From positions 124,001 through 188,000 of the forward strand of contig DDEN01000050.1 of NCBI GenBank assembly GCA_002336115.1: DNA of 64,000 bases, written 5' to 3'. Within the stretch, counting starts at the first letter, position 1; each line of letters starts with the position of its first letter. Below, one piece after another: positions 51,571-59,798 of the stretch. A model generated the notes under the pieces. The model was not told the origin of the DNA and did no database searches. It saw nothing but the letters and a program-made list of their open reading frames with translations. This stretch comes from Chitinophagaceae bacterium UBA1953. Lineage in GTDB: Bacteria; Bacteroidota; Bacteroidia; Chitinophagales; Chitinophagaceae. Position numbers and translations under genes: made by a program.

Positions 51571-52905
51571 TTGAAATCAATTCTTTTATTCGGGGCAGGA
51601 AAATCAGCTACAGTTTTAATTGACTATCTCAAAAAAGTAGTTGGAGAAAATAACTGGAAACTTGTAATTGCTGATGCAGACATTAAACAGGCTAAAGAAA
51701 AAACAGGCGATAATATATTTTGCAATGCCGTTGAAGTGAATGTTACAAATGACGATGAGCGGAAGATATTGATTGAAGAGGCTGATATAGTTATATCGCT
51801 GCTGCCGCCCAGCCTTCATATTTTGGTTGCAAAAGATTGTGTGGCTATTGGCAGAAACCTTTTGAATGCTTCGTATGTTGATGATTCCATCAGGAACCTT
51901 GAAGCCGAAATTAAAAGCAAAGAATTACTATTTGTATGTGAGTTGGGGCTTGATCCCGGAATTGATCACATGAGTGCAATGAAACTGTTTGATGAAATAA
52001 AAGAAAAAGGTGGAGAAATAAAATCGTTTAAATCACATTGCGGAGGGCTGATTGCACCAGAAAGTGATACCAATCCCTGGCACTATAAAATCAGTTGGAA
52101 TCCAAGAAATGTTGTTCTTGCTGGCTCTGCAGGAGCTGTTTATAAAGAAAATAATCAAGCTATACAGAAAAAATATGCTGAAATTTTCGACAACTGTCCC
52201 TCCATTCAAGTAGATGACTTACCAAAACTGGCGTGGTATGCAAACAGGGATTCGCTGAGCTATATACCTGTTTATCATCTGCAACAGTCTGAAACATTTA
52301 TACGTACCACATTGCGTTATGCTGAATTCTGTAATGGATGGAAAACAATTATTGATCTCGGACTTACATCCGATAACGACGAGAATATAATTGCAGGTTG
52401 TAAAACCTTTAAAGAATGGTATAAAGTAAAACTGGAAAATTTTCTGTTAAATCACAAATCACTTGATGATTATCTGCATCAGCAATTCAGTGATGCAGAC
52501 AATCAAAAAATCAGGAACCAGCTTCAGTTTCTTGAACTTGATGCCGATGAAAAAATTCCGGCAAACAAATTTTCCAGTGCAGACTTTCTGCAAAGCCGCA
52601 TAGAAAAGAAGCTTGTACTGATGCCAACCGATAAAGACATGGTTGTAATGTTACACGAAATAGATTATGTACTTAACGGAGTTAAACATTCAGTAAAAAG
52701 CAGCCTTGTAGTGAAAGGAGACGATTACCAAAGAACAGCGATGGCAAAAACGGTTGGTCTTCCGCTTGGTATTACAGCCAAACTTATTCTGCAGAAAAAA
52801 ATAAAATTAAAAGGTTTGCATATTCCAGTTGTAAAAGAAATTTATGAGCCCGTATTGACAGAGCTTAAAGAACTTGGAGTTTCATTTAAAGAAACACATC
52901 AATAG
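51571..52905 (+). CDS. saccharopine dehydrogenase-family protein
   Basis: A 444-residue protein with start codon TTG (51571). The N-terminal Rossmann domain begins SILLFGAGKSATVLIDYL (G-A-G-K at residues 8-11). The C-terminal saccharopine-type domain has LFVCELGLDPGIDHMSAMKLFDEIKEKGGEIKSFKSHCGG (about 124-163) and NPWHYKISWNPRNVVLAG (about 171-188), the usual region at the substrate site. It is bacterial-type single-domain, as opposed to the fused eukaryotic lysine-degradation enzyme. It may act in lysine metabolism, but this is not certain. The 3' end overlaps the convergent sirtuin gene by 7 bp. Confidence 0.85.
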   Translation: MKSILLFGAGKSATVLIDYLKKVVGENNWKLVIADADIKQAKEKTGDNIFCNAVEVNVTNDDERKILIEEADIVISLLPPSLHILVAKDCVAIGRNLLNASYVDDSIRNLEAEIKSKELLFVCELGLDPGIDHMSAMKLFDEIKEKGGEIKSFKSHCGGLIAPESDTNPWHYKISWNPRNVVLAGSAGAVYKENNQAIQKKYAEIFDNCPSIQVDDLPKLAWYANRDSLSYIPVYHLQQSETFIRTTLRYAEFCNGWKTIIDLGLTSDNDENIIAGCKTFKEWYKVKLENFLLNHKSLDDYLHQQFSDADNQKIRNQLQFLELDADEKIPANKFSSADFLQSRIEKKLVLMPTDKDMVVMLHEIDYVLNGVKHSVKSSLVVKGDDYQRTAMAKTVGLPLGITAKLILQKKIKLKGLHIPVVKEIYEPVLTELKELGVSFKETHQ

Positions 52906-53591
52906 TATTTCTTTAATAATTCTTTTAACTTAGTCATACCTTCTGTTGCAGGCAGCTCAATTGCTGTTATATTTTCTACTGAAGATGTATAAGGGATTTT
53001 TTTATCAATAATAAATTTAGGAACAGACGGATGGGCCACAGATATTAATCCGGCGGCAGGATATACAACAAGCGAAGTACCAATAACTGCAAAAATATCA
53101 GCCGATTGAACAACCGGTATCGCCTCTTCAATCATAGGAACAGGCTCTTGAAACCATACAATATGCGGACGGAGTTGCGCTCCATCAGGAGCTATATCTC
53201 CCCAATGAATATCACTCCGAATATCATAGATTAACTGATCATTTTTTTCACTTCGCATTTTAAAAATTTCACCGTGCAGGTGCATTACATTTTTTGACCC
53301 TGCCCTTTCGTGCAGGTCGTCAATATTCTGTGTTATTATTATAACATCAAAATCATTCTGCAGTTCAGCTAACCCAAAATGTGCTGCATTAGGTTTGGCA
53401 TCCATTACATTTTTACGACGGTAATTATAGAACTCAAGTACAAGCTTTGGATTTTTTATCCATGCGCCGGGTGTGGCTACATCTTCAATATTGTATCCTT
53501 CCCACAATCCATCACTGTCTCTAAAAGTTTTTAATCCACTTTCAGCACTAATACCTGCTCCGGTGAGCACAACAATTTTTTTCTTTTTCAT
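52899..53591 (-). CDS. cobB: NAD-dependent protein deacylase, sirtuin (CobB type)
   Basis: A 230-residue class III sirtuin. NAD-binding motifs are VLTGAGISAESGLKTFRDSDGLWEG (about residues 8-32), IITQNIDDLHERAG (about 95-108) and VIGTSLVVYPAAGL (about 163-176). The catalytic His is in MHLHGEIF. The YNYRR stretch contains the Tyr-x2-Arg pair that gives desuccinylase activity in CobB/SIRT5. Downstream of the catalytic His no cysteines are seen where the zinc ribbon normally lies. It removes acyl groups from lysines. Confidence 0.9.
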   Translation of the reverse strand: MKKKKIVVLTGAGISAESGLKTFRDSDGLWEGYNIEDVATPGAWIKNPKLVLEFYNYRRKNVMDAKPNAAHFGLAELQNDFDVIIITQNIDDLHERAGSKNVMHLHGEIFKMRSEKNDQLIYDIRSDIHWGDIAPDGAQLRPHIVWFQEPVPMIEEAIPVVQSADIFAVIGTSLVVYPAAGLISVAHPSVPKFIIDKKIPYTSSVENITAIELPATEGMTKLKELLKKYY

Positions 53592-53614
53592 AAGTAAATG
53601 TAGAAGAAATGAAT

Positions 53615-54088
53615 TTAGTTGGAAGCATATTCCCCAAACAACTCTTCAATTTTCCTGTATCGGAAATCAAAAATATGTTCCAACTGTTTGCGAACCATCA
53701 ATACATTCAATATATCACCAATCCACCCCAAAGGAATGCGGTAATGAACAAAATCAATCATCTCCACTCCTTTATCAATGAGTTTAAAATGATGCTGATG
53801 ATGCCAGAACTGGTATGGGCCAAAACGCTGTTCATCAACAAAAAACACTTCGTCGTTAATATGTGTTATTTCCGTCATCCAGTAAAAAGGAACATTCAGG
53901 AATGGCCTTACAGTATATTCAATGATTTGTCCCTGATAAGTTTTACTATTGTTGCCAGAGGAAATAACCTTAAATCGAAGCGAATCAGGCGTGATAATCT
54001 GAAGATTTAAAGGATCGGAGAAAAAATTCCATACCGTATAAATATCTGCTGGAATTTTTTGAACTGTTTTTAATATATGAGTTGACAT
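53615..54088 (-). CDS. SRPBCC-family protein
   Basis: A 157-residue START-like fold protein. It starts with HILKTVQKIPADIYTVWNFFSDPLNLQIITPDSLRFKV, the common pattern of this family (PADIYTVWNFFSDPLNL). The QIIEYTVRPFLNVPFYWMTEITHINDEVFFVDEQRFGPYQFWHHQHHFK stretch is typical of the YfcH-associated/cell-division inhibitor type SRPBCC domain. It ends IGDILNVLMVRKQLEHIFDFRYRKIEELFG. The ligand is unknown, and no enzyme residue is implied. Confidence 0.82.
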   Translation of the reverse strand: MSTHILKTVQKIPADIYTVWNFFSDPLNLQIITPDSLRFKVISSGNNSKTYQGQIIEYTVRPFLNVPFYWMTEITHINDEVFFVDEQRFGPYQFWHHQHHFKLIDKGVEMIDFVHYRIPLGWIGDILNVLMVRKQLEHIFDFRYRKIEELFGEYASN

Positions 54089-54154
54089 GCTTTTATTAAC
54101 AAAGAAGAGAAAGGATTGTTGAGTATAATGACTTTCTATTTCACTGAAATAAAA

Positions 54155-54182
54155 AAACCACCTTTCTGTTGAAAGGTGGTTT
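54155..54182. terminator. intrinsic terminator hairpin
   Basis: Perfect stem AAACCACCTTTC (54155-54166) and GAAAGGTGGTTT (54171-54182), with T- or A-rich flanks on both sides. It sits between the SRPBCC gene start and the PUL glucanase end. The rest of 54089-54387 shows nothing recognisable. Confidence 0.75.
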
Positions 54183-54387
54183 TGTATTTAATTCAAAAAA
54201 ATTATCACTGGAAAGTTACTCTCCATCAGAACTTGCCGTATTAAATCAGCAAATGCACATTAACATTTTAAACAAAAAATCATACACATTTTTCAGTACA
54301 ATATCACTGATTTTGCACCATCATTAATATGGTGTTGACCGTTATAGCCATGCGACCAAGCATCTAAAGTAATATGCAACATTTGGA

Positions 54388-56094
54388 CTACAAATAAGGC
54401 GCACTAAACCCTAACACGTTTTTCATGCCATTTTTTACTTCGGGGCATGAGGTAAACAAATTCCATAGTAACTGTGTGCGATAATTTTCAATCATAATTA
54501 TTTCGGGCCCTTGGTCTATTGCCAGATAAGCATTGTCGTACCAAAACTTATGCAATGAAAAAGCATCTATAAAGCCATATTCCTTAAATATCCTGTCGCC
54601 TAATACATAATAAAAAAACTTCAACGCTTTCATTGATTCTACAGGAGTGTAAGGAAGCGATGAAATAGCGGCAGTAGGTGCTATTGTTGCTCTATCATTT
54701 GTTGGAGAACAGGCTGTATAACCTTCGGGAACATCACATGCAGTTAATCCCCAGCAACTGTCGCTGTATCCATAATATGAATTGGGATTTATAACACAAA
54801 ACTGATAATTGATTTTACTATGAGCCGTATTCTGTGTTAAATAGTTGGTATAAGAATCCGACAATCCATTCGGGTTAATACCTAAAAAAGAGTAATGAGC
54901 AAAAAACAGAGGTCCGCCATAAGCTCCACCAAGCGGCAGCTTAATACCGTAATAAGTGTTGCCATTTTGGAAACCTCCATTACCTGTCCACCCGTTATTG
55001 TAAACAGATACCGGTATGGGATAGGTTGGCGATGAAGCCGCTAACACATATGTTATTAATGCTTCATTCCATCCATGAACTCCAACATTCACATCCCATC
55101 CGTAATTTGGACTCCAGTTCCAGTAAAGCAGATTTTGCCCGTTTTGACGGTACCATGTCCATTCAACTGCCTGGTATAGCGAATTGATATCGTCCCGAAG
55201 TTGTACTTCTTCGGCGTTGGCCGAATTAAAGAATTGCCTTGCACATAAAAGCCCTTGCATCATATAGGATGTCTCAACAATATCTCCTCCATCATCTTTT
55301 GTACCAAATGGTATAACAGCGCCTGTTTGTCCGTTTACCCAATGAGGAAAAGCTCCATGAAATTTTGGAACATTATTTTTTAGAAAACCAACAATAGTCT
55401 GTATTCTTGAAAATGCTTGTGCCCTGGTAACAAAATTTCGGGAAGCACCAACAATTATTGCCATAACTCCAAAACCAGAACCTCCAATAGCAGCGGTTGT
55501 TGTAGCAGTATGCCTTTCACGAGCAAGGCCAGAAGCTGCAAATGCATTGTCCCAAAAATATTTAAACGTTTGTTTTTGTACTACTGTTAACAGGCTGTCA
55601 TCGCTAATAACAGGAAATTTTCGGGAAGAATCAATTGCAGTAATATAATTCAAGTCGGAGGAATTGGTTAATACATTCCCGGTAGTTGATTTCAGTGATG
55701 ATGCAAGAGAAAAAGCAAATTCATTTAAATAGGGTAGTTTACTATTGGTAGTAACAATAAGTACACTGTCGTTATTTGAGTAAGTTACCGAATAGTCAAC
55801 GGCTACAGAAGGCTGTGTTTTGTTATAATAGCTTAATGCAGTTGAAAGTGTTGTTCTGTCAATCTTCTGCGTAAATGATAACTGGATTACCGGCAAAAGA
55901 TTAATATCCCTTAAAGTTTTAGTACCATTAAAAATTTCTGAGTTAATGATTTGCCTCGTAATTGTAAAACTAGTCTGTGGCGTAGGTGTTGGAGTTGGTG
56001 TAGGTGTTGGATCGGCAGATTTCTTTTTACAAGAAGCAAAAAAGAAAAACAACACGGTTACTAATAGTATGGTTGCCGAAGTAATAAATTTCAT
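54388..56094 (-). CDS. glucoamylase-family (PF10091) glycoside hydrolase, lipoprotein; possible GH144
   Basis: I choose the ATG at 56094, which gives 568 residues. A lipoprotein signal with FFFFASCKKK is followed by a (Pro-Thr)n linker and an Ig-like domain. The (alpha/alpha)6 catalytic domain (from about residue 170) contains TFKYFWDNAF, FPHWVNGQTGAVIPFGTKDDGGDIVETSYMMQGLLCARQFF and YGWDVNVGVHGWNEALITYVLA. PF10091 includes GH144 endo-beta-1,2-glucanases; the D-x3-D-x2-E spacing in DGGDIVE fits the residues I recall for that family. It is encoded at the end of the PUL and acts at the cell surface or periplasm. Confidence 0.82.
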   Translation of the reverse strand: MKFITSATILLVTVLFFFFASCKKKSADPTPTPTPTPTPQTSFTITRQIINSEIFNGTKTLRDINLLPVIQLSFTQKIDRTTLSTALSYYNKTQPSVAVDYSVTYSNNDSVLIVTTNSKLPYLNEFAFSLASSLKSTTGNVLTNSSDLNYITAIDSSRKFPVISDDSLLTVVQKQTFKYFWDNAFAASGLARERHTATTTAAIGGSGFGVMAIIVGASRNFVTRAQAFSRIQTIVGFLKNNVPKFHGAFPHWVNGQTGAVIPFGTKDDGGDIVETSYMMQGLLCARQFFNSANAEEVQLRDDINSLYQAVEWTWYRQNGQNLLYWNWSPNYGWDVNVGVHGWNEALITYVLAASSPTYPIPVSVYNNGWTGNGGFQNGNTYYGIKLPLGGAYGGPLFFAHYSFLGINPNGLSDSYTNYLTQNTAHSKINYQFCVINPNSYYGYSDSCWGLTACDVPEGYTACSPTNDRATIAPTAAISSLPYTPVESMKALKFFYYVLGDRIFKEYGFIDAFSLHKFWYDNAYLAIDQGPEIIMIENYRTQLLWNLFTSCPEVKNGMKNVLGFSAPYL

Positions 56095-56225
56095 ATGAAT
56101 ATCTGTTAGAAGTTTGAATACAGAATAAAAAAATAAAAATTCCCTGGTGAACATATTTCTCAGAAGAGCTAAAATCCAAAAAAACCATTGAAATCATTTC
56201 ACTAACCGCTTGTATGTTTTTGTAA

Positions 56226-56262
56226 AAAGGGGCAGTCTCATATTTCCTGAGACGGCCCCTTT
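56226..56262 (-). terminator. intrinsic terminator between the two PUL genes
   Basis: Stem AAAGGGGC(A)GTCTCA (56226-56240) and TGAGAC(G)GCCCCTTT (56248-56262), followed in minus orientation by TTTTTAC. It lies 34 bp beyond the LamG gene, so the glucanase gene may need its own promoter or readthrough. Confidence 0.8.
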
Positions 56263-56295
56263 AAAAGTTCTAAGCCATTGAATAATTAAAAAGGT

Positions 56296-57417
56296 TTAGA
56301 GGCCGTTACTTTGCAATACATAAATATTTAAAACATCTGCAGCAGTAAGCACTTTGTTATAAACAACAAACTCATCAAGGTTACCGCTCAGTGAATTCAT
56401 CCAGCCATTTATTGAATGAGCATTATCATCAGGGCCGCCTAATGTAAAGCTATCTGCTGTACCAAAATTTGCCTGAGCAGCAAGAGATGCTGCACTACTT
56501 TGAGAAAGAATTGCACCATCAATGTACACCCTTAAAGCTCCACCGGATGCTCCGTCAAACGTTATTACTATATGATGCCATTTATTATCGAGCATTTTTG
56601 GCCAAACCCTGCCCTTATCGAACCATTTGTCCATCATGCAGATTTTTCCATAGGAATTCGTAGTATTATCCGATTCAAAAAGTAAGAAACATTTGCTTTG
56701 CTCCCAAGAATATCCAGACTTGTTTAATGAAAATGCCATAAAAGTAGTAGGGCTACTCGCTAAAGCAGTAGGCTGCATTATCCAAAAAGAGTAAGTAAAT
56801 GATTGAAGGCCTGCAATTGTACTGGTTACATTTGTGTTGATATAACCCGGATTAGTTACCTGAACAGCTTTCCCTAATACGCCTGCGTTAACAAAACTTA
56901 TTGAAGCTGCATGGTTAGGAGTACCAACAGTGCTCGATACACTGTCGATGTACCCGTTTTCAAAAGCCCAATGTGCAACTCTGTTTGTAGCAGCCACCTG
57001 AGAAGAAGCGGTAAAACCATTAACCGGTAGAAAGAAAGACATCTCAGCACCGTAACTTATCCCCTTCTCATTTATTGCATACGCTTTGTAATAATATGTT
57101 TTTAGCATTGTAAGGCCGGTAAGCTTAATAGAAAATGCTCCACCCACTGTGTAATAAGGCGATTTAGAGCCATTAGCTATCGTAACGCCCGGTGTTAAAC
57201 TATACACTACGCCTGTTTCAGAAATCATTGAACCTCCATCGGTGCTAACATTCCCACCAACAGTAGCCGTAGCTCCCGAAATACCGGAAGCAGCAACAGT
57301 AGTAACTGTCGGCAATGCAGGAATTACGTTTTTGCCTGTATTGCTGCCTGTTTTCTTACAACTGTAAGAAAAAGCAACTACCAGAAAAACTGCAATGCTG
57401 TAAATAATTTTTTTCAT
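56296..57417 (-). CDS. LamG-domain lipoprotein with FN3-like domain (surface glycan-binding)
   Basis: A 373-residue protein with a lipoprotein signal (AFSYSCKKTG, Cys near residue 20). Residues about 35-130 form an FN3-like domain (TVTTVAASGISGATATVGGNVS, GVVYSLTPGV, TMLKTYYYKAYAINEKG). Residues about 150-373 form a LamG/concanavalin fold, with VAHWAFENGYIDSVSS, SFTYSFWIMQPTA, WHHIVITFDGASGGALRVYIDG and LDEFVVYNKVLTAADVLNIY. There are no hydrolase motifs, so it likely binds glycan at the cell surface beside SusCD. It follows the second LamG gene by 27 bp. Confidence 0.82.
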   Translation of the reverse strand: MKKIIYSIAVFLVVAFSYSCKKTGSNTGKNVIPALPTVTTVAASGISGATATVGGNVSTDGGSMISETGVVYSLTPGVTIANGSKSPYYTVGGAFSIKLTGLTMLKTYYYKAYAINEKGISYGAEMSFFLPVNGFTASSQVAATNRVAHWAFENGYIDSVSSTVGTPNHAASISFVNAGVLGKAVQVTNPGYINTNVTSTIAGLQSFTYSFWIMQPTALASSPTTFMAFSLNKSGYSWEQSKCFLLFESDNTTNSYGKICMMDKWFDKGRVWPKMLDNKWHHIVITFDGASGGALRVYIDGAILSQSSAASLAAQANFGTADSFTLGGPDDNAHSINGWMNSLSGNLDEFVVYNKVLTAADVLNIYVLQSNGL

Positions 57418-57444
57418 ATTTTTTAATTTTCTTTTATTAAAGAA

Positions 57445-58275
57445 TTATCGGCCTTTTCCCTGAAGGATGGCTAATGTTGAAAGCTCATCAGAAGTTAAAG
57501 CCTTATTGTACACACGTACTTCATCTATGAGTCCTTGTAAATATCCTGCCCAGCTTTGTGCTCCGGCAGTGCCGATGGCAGGAGTACACTGAAACTGCTC
57601 TGTACCAAAAATTATCTTGGTTGCTGTTGCAGGAAATACTAAATCACCCAGCCCTGCAGAAGTTGTTGTGGCAATCTGTGATCCGCCCTGATAAGCAGTA
57701 AACTTTGAAGTTGCTGCATCATAAGTTAGGGCAATATTTACCCACCCACTCCATGGGTTTGATATCCAAGGCGTAGTAAACCACACCTCACTTTGAGCAT
57801 TGATATGAATTTTAAAATTCGCTGTTGCGTCTGTACGTCCGCTATTTTCATAAAACATATCTAAAGCACCCCAGAATTGGTCTGTACGTGAAATACATAT
57901 TGGAGTAATTAGATTCACAGTATTTCCGGTTTTAAGCCAGAAAGCGATTGTAAAACTTTTCAGATTTCTAACAGCAGTTGGCAAATCTGATATAGCATAT
58001 CCATTATTAGCACCTTGCAACGCCTGGCCTTTTAGCCCTTCCGCAAAACTTGTACCTACAGGGGAAGCAGATAAACCGGAAACACTGTCTGTGTAACCTC
58101 CGTTAAAAGCCCAGTAGGCTACTAAATTACTCTTTGCAATTTCAGCCGAGGATGTGTAACCGTTCATTGTAAATGCAGGAGCATAAGAAGCAGGATCGAA
58201 TTTTTTATAGCATGAGCTAAAAACCACCACCAACATCGACAGCAATATGAAACCTGTAATTATTTTATTTTTCAT
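57445..58275 (-). CDS. LamG-domain lipoprotein (surface glycan-binding)
   Basis: A 276-residue protein with a lipoprotein signal (VVFSSCYKKFDPASYAPAFTMNGYTSS, Cys near residue 22). One LamG fold fills most of it: LVAYWAFNGGYTDSVSGLSASPVG, LKSFTIAFWLKTGNTVNLI, WVNIALTYDAATSKFTAYQGG and IDEVRVYNKALTSDELSTLAIL. It resembles the C-terminal domain of the neighbouring 373-residue protein, so the pair may have arisen by duplication. Like other SusE/F-position proteins it is likely displayed on the cell surface and binds polysaccharide. It follows the SusD-like gene by 18 bp. Confidence 0.82.
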   Translation of the reverse strand: MKNKIITGFILLSMLVVVFSSCYKKFDPASYAPAFTMNGYTSSAEIAKSNLVAYWAFNGGYTDSVSGLSASPVGTSFAEGLKGQALQGANNGYAISDLPTAVRNLKSFTIAFWLKTGNTVNLITPICISRTDQFWGALDMFYENSGRTDATANFKIHINAQSEVWFTTPWISNPWSGWVNIALTYDAATSKFTAYQGGSQIATTTSAGLGDLVFPATATKIIFGTEQFQCTPAIGTAGAQSWAGYLQGLIDEVRVYNKALTSDELSTLAILQGKGR

Positions 58276-58293
58276 GTTCTTGTATTTAATTTA

Positions 58294-59787
58294 TTAATAA
58301 CCAGGATTTTGAGTAAGCACATTATTACTTAAGTCAATTTCAGTCTGAGGTATTGGCCATACTTCATTTTTATTGGCTTGCCATCCTTTAGGGCCAAATA
58401 CAGTTGCAGCCCTTCCCTGGCGGATTACATCAAAGTAACGGTCGAATTCCATCGCAAGCTCTACTCTTCGTTCATGCCAAATAGCATTACGCAAAGCAGT
58501 TTTGTCTGTTGTTGTAACAGCAGGTAAAATGCCGGAATTTCCAGCTCTTGCTCTTGCTCGTACTAATTCCAAAGCAGCCAGAGCAGGTGTTGTATTTCCC
58601 AGCTCATTGTTTGCTTCAGCATTCATCAATAACACATCTGCATATCTTATAACTCGAACATTTTGCTGGCATCCTTCCGTATAACCCGTTATAATCTGGC
58701 TAAATGGAACGTAAGATTTATAATTATACATTGGGTTAGGAACCGTGGATGGGACTGCATCACCTTCTACAGTAGTTGTTCCTCTAAAAATTACAGTAGC
58801 ATTCAACCGAGGATCGCCCGATTCAAATTCATTTACAAGACTTGTTGTAGGTATATTAAAACCCCATCCCGAAACAGTGCCTCTTATACCTTGTACCTGG
58901 GAATATTGGCAGTTTGATGCCCCGCCATTACCAGTAATAAGCGCACACTGAATCTCAAATATAGATTCTGAGCAGTTCTCGTTTTCTACCCTAAACATTT
59001 TTTCATAATTAGGATACAGTGAATATACTCCCAGTGCTATTACCTGATCGGTATAAGACTTTACATCAGCCCAATTTTTACGATACATAGCAACTTTTGC
59101 ATGAAGTGATAGAGCACCTCCTTTTGTAATTCTTCCAATATCACCGGCAGAATAGGCAACAGGAAGAGCGGCGGCAGCGTCATTCAAATCAGCTTCAATC
59201 GCATTCCATACATCATCAGCACTTGCACGGGGTATATTATATTCATTCTGATCTAATGGAACATGCAACCTTAATGGCACGCCCCCAAATGCTCTTACAA
59301 GTCTGAAATACATATAAGCACGTACAAATTTAGCTTCAGCTTTATACCTTGTCTTCATTGCGGTTGCAACACTACCCATGGTATCTATATGATCCAGAAC
59401 CTGGTTACAAAGGTTAATTTCCTTGTACATGCCGTTCCAAAAGTTCCCCAATTGATCCTGAGTGGAAGTAACAGAAAAATTATCGTACATATTTAGGAAG
59501 CTCGCATCTGAAGCATCACTGCCTTTTTCAGCATCATCAGCACCAAGGCTTTCAATTGCAATTGGCGAAAATGCTACCTGATCCCATGAACGCAGGTTCG
59601 AATAGATTGAACTTACTGCTTTATCTGCATCGGCAGCAGAAGTCCAGAAGTTTGAGCTTTGTACTTCTCCTTCTTTTGGTAATTCCAAAAAACTCTTCTT
59701 ACAGGCAGACAACAATAACATTGTACTCAACATGATCAGAGTACCTGATTTAACTGCCCGGAATTTATTTTTATCAGTCTTCTTCAT
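58294..59787 (-). CDS. RagB/SusD-family nutrient uptake lipoprotein
   Basis: A 497-residue protein of typical SusD length. The lipoprotein signal has LLLSACKKSFLELPKEGEVQSSNFWTSAADADKAVSSIYSNL, with Cys near residue 28. SusD features are the TPR-like helices AEAKFVRAYMYFRLVRAFGGVPL, the ADDVWNAIEADLNDAA stretch and VRVIRYADVLLMNAEANNELGN. It ends IPQTEIDLSNNVLTQNPGY, the standard ending. It forms the lid over the SusC channel at the outer membrane. It is encoded 11 bp downstream of the SusC-like gene. Confidence 0.96.
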   Translation of the reverse strand: MKKTDKNKFRAVKSGTLIMLSTMLLLSACKKSFLELPKEGEVQSSNFWTSAADADKAVSSIYSNLRSWDQVAFSPIAIESLGADDAEKGSDASDASFLNMYDNFSVTSTQDQLGNFWNGMYKEINLCNQVLDHIDTMGSVATAMKTRYKAEAKFVRAYMYFRLVRAFGGVPLRLHVPLDQNEYNIPRASADDVWNAIEADLNDAAAALPVAYSAGDIGRITKGGALSLHAKVAMYRKNWADVKSYTDQVIALGVYSLYPNYEKMFRVENENCSESIFEIQCALITGNGGASNCQYSQVQGIRGTVSGWGFNIPTTSLVNEFESGDPRLNATVIFRGTTTVEGDAVPSTVPNPMYNYKSYVPFSQIITGYTEGCQQNVRVIRYADVLLMNAEANNELGNTTPALAALELVRARARAGNSGILPAVTTTDKTALRNAIWHERRVELAMEFDRYFDVIRQGRAATVFGPKGWQANKNEVWPIPQTEIDLSNNVLTQNPGY

Positions 59788-59798
59788 TCTAATTTTTT

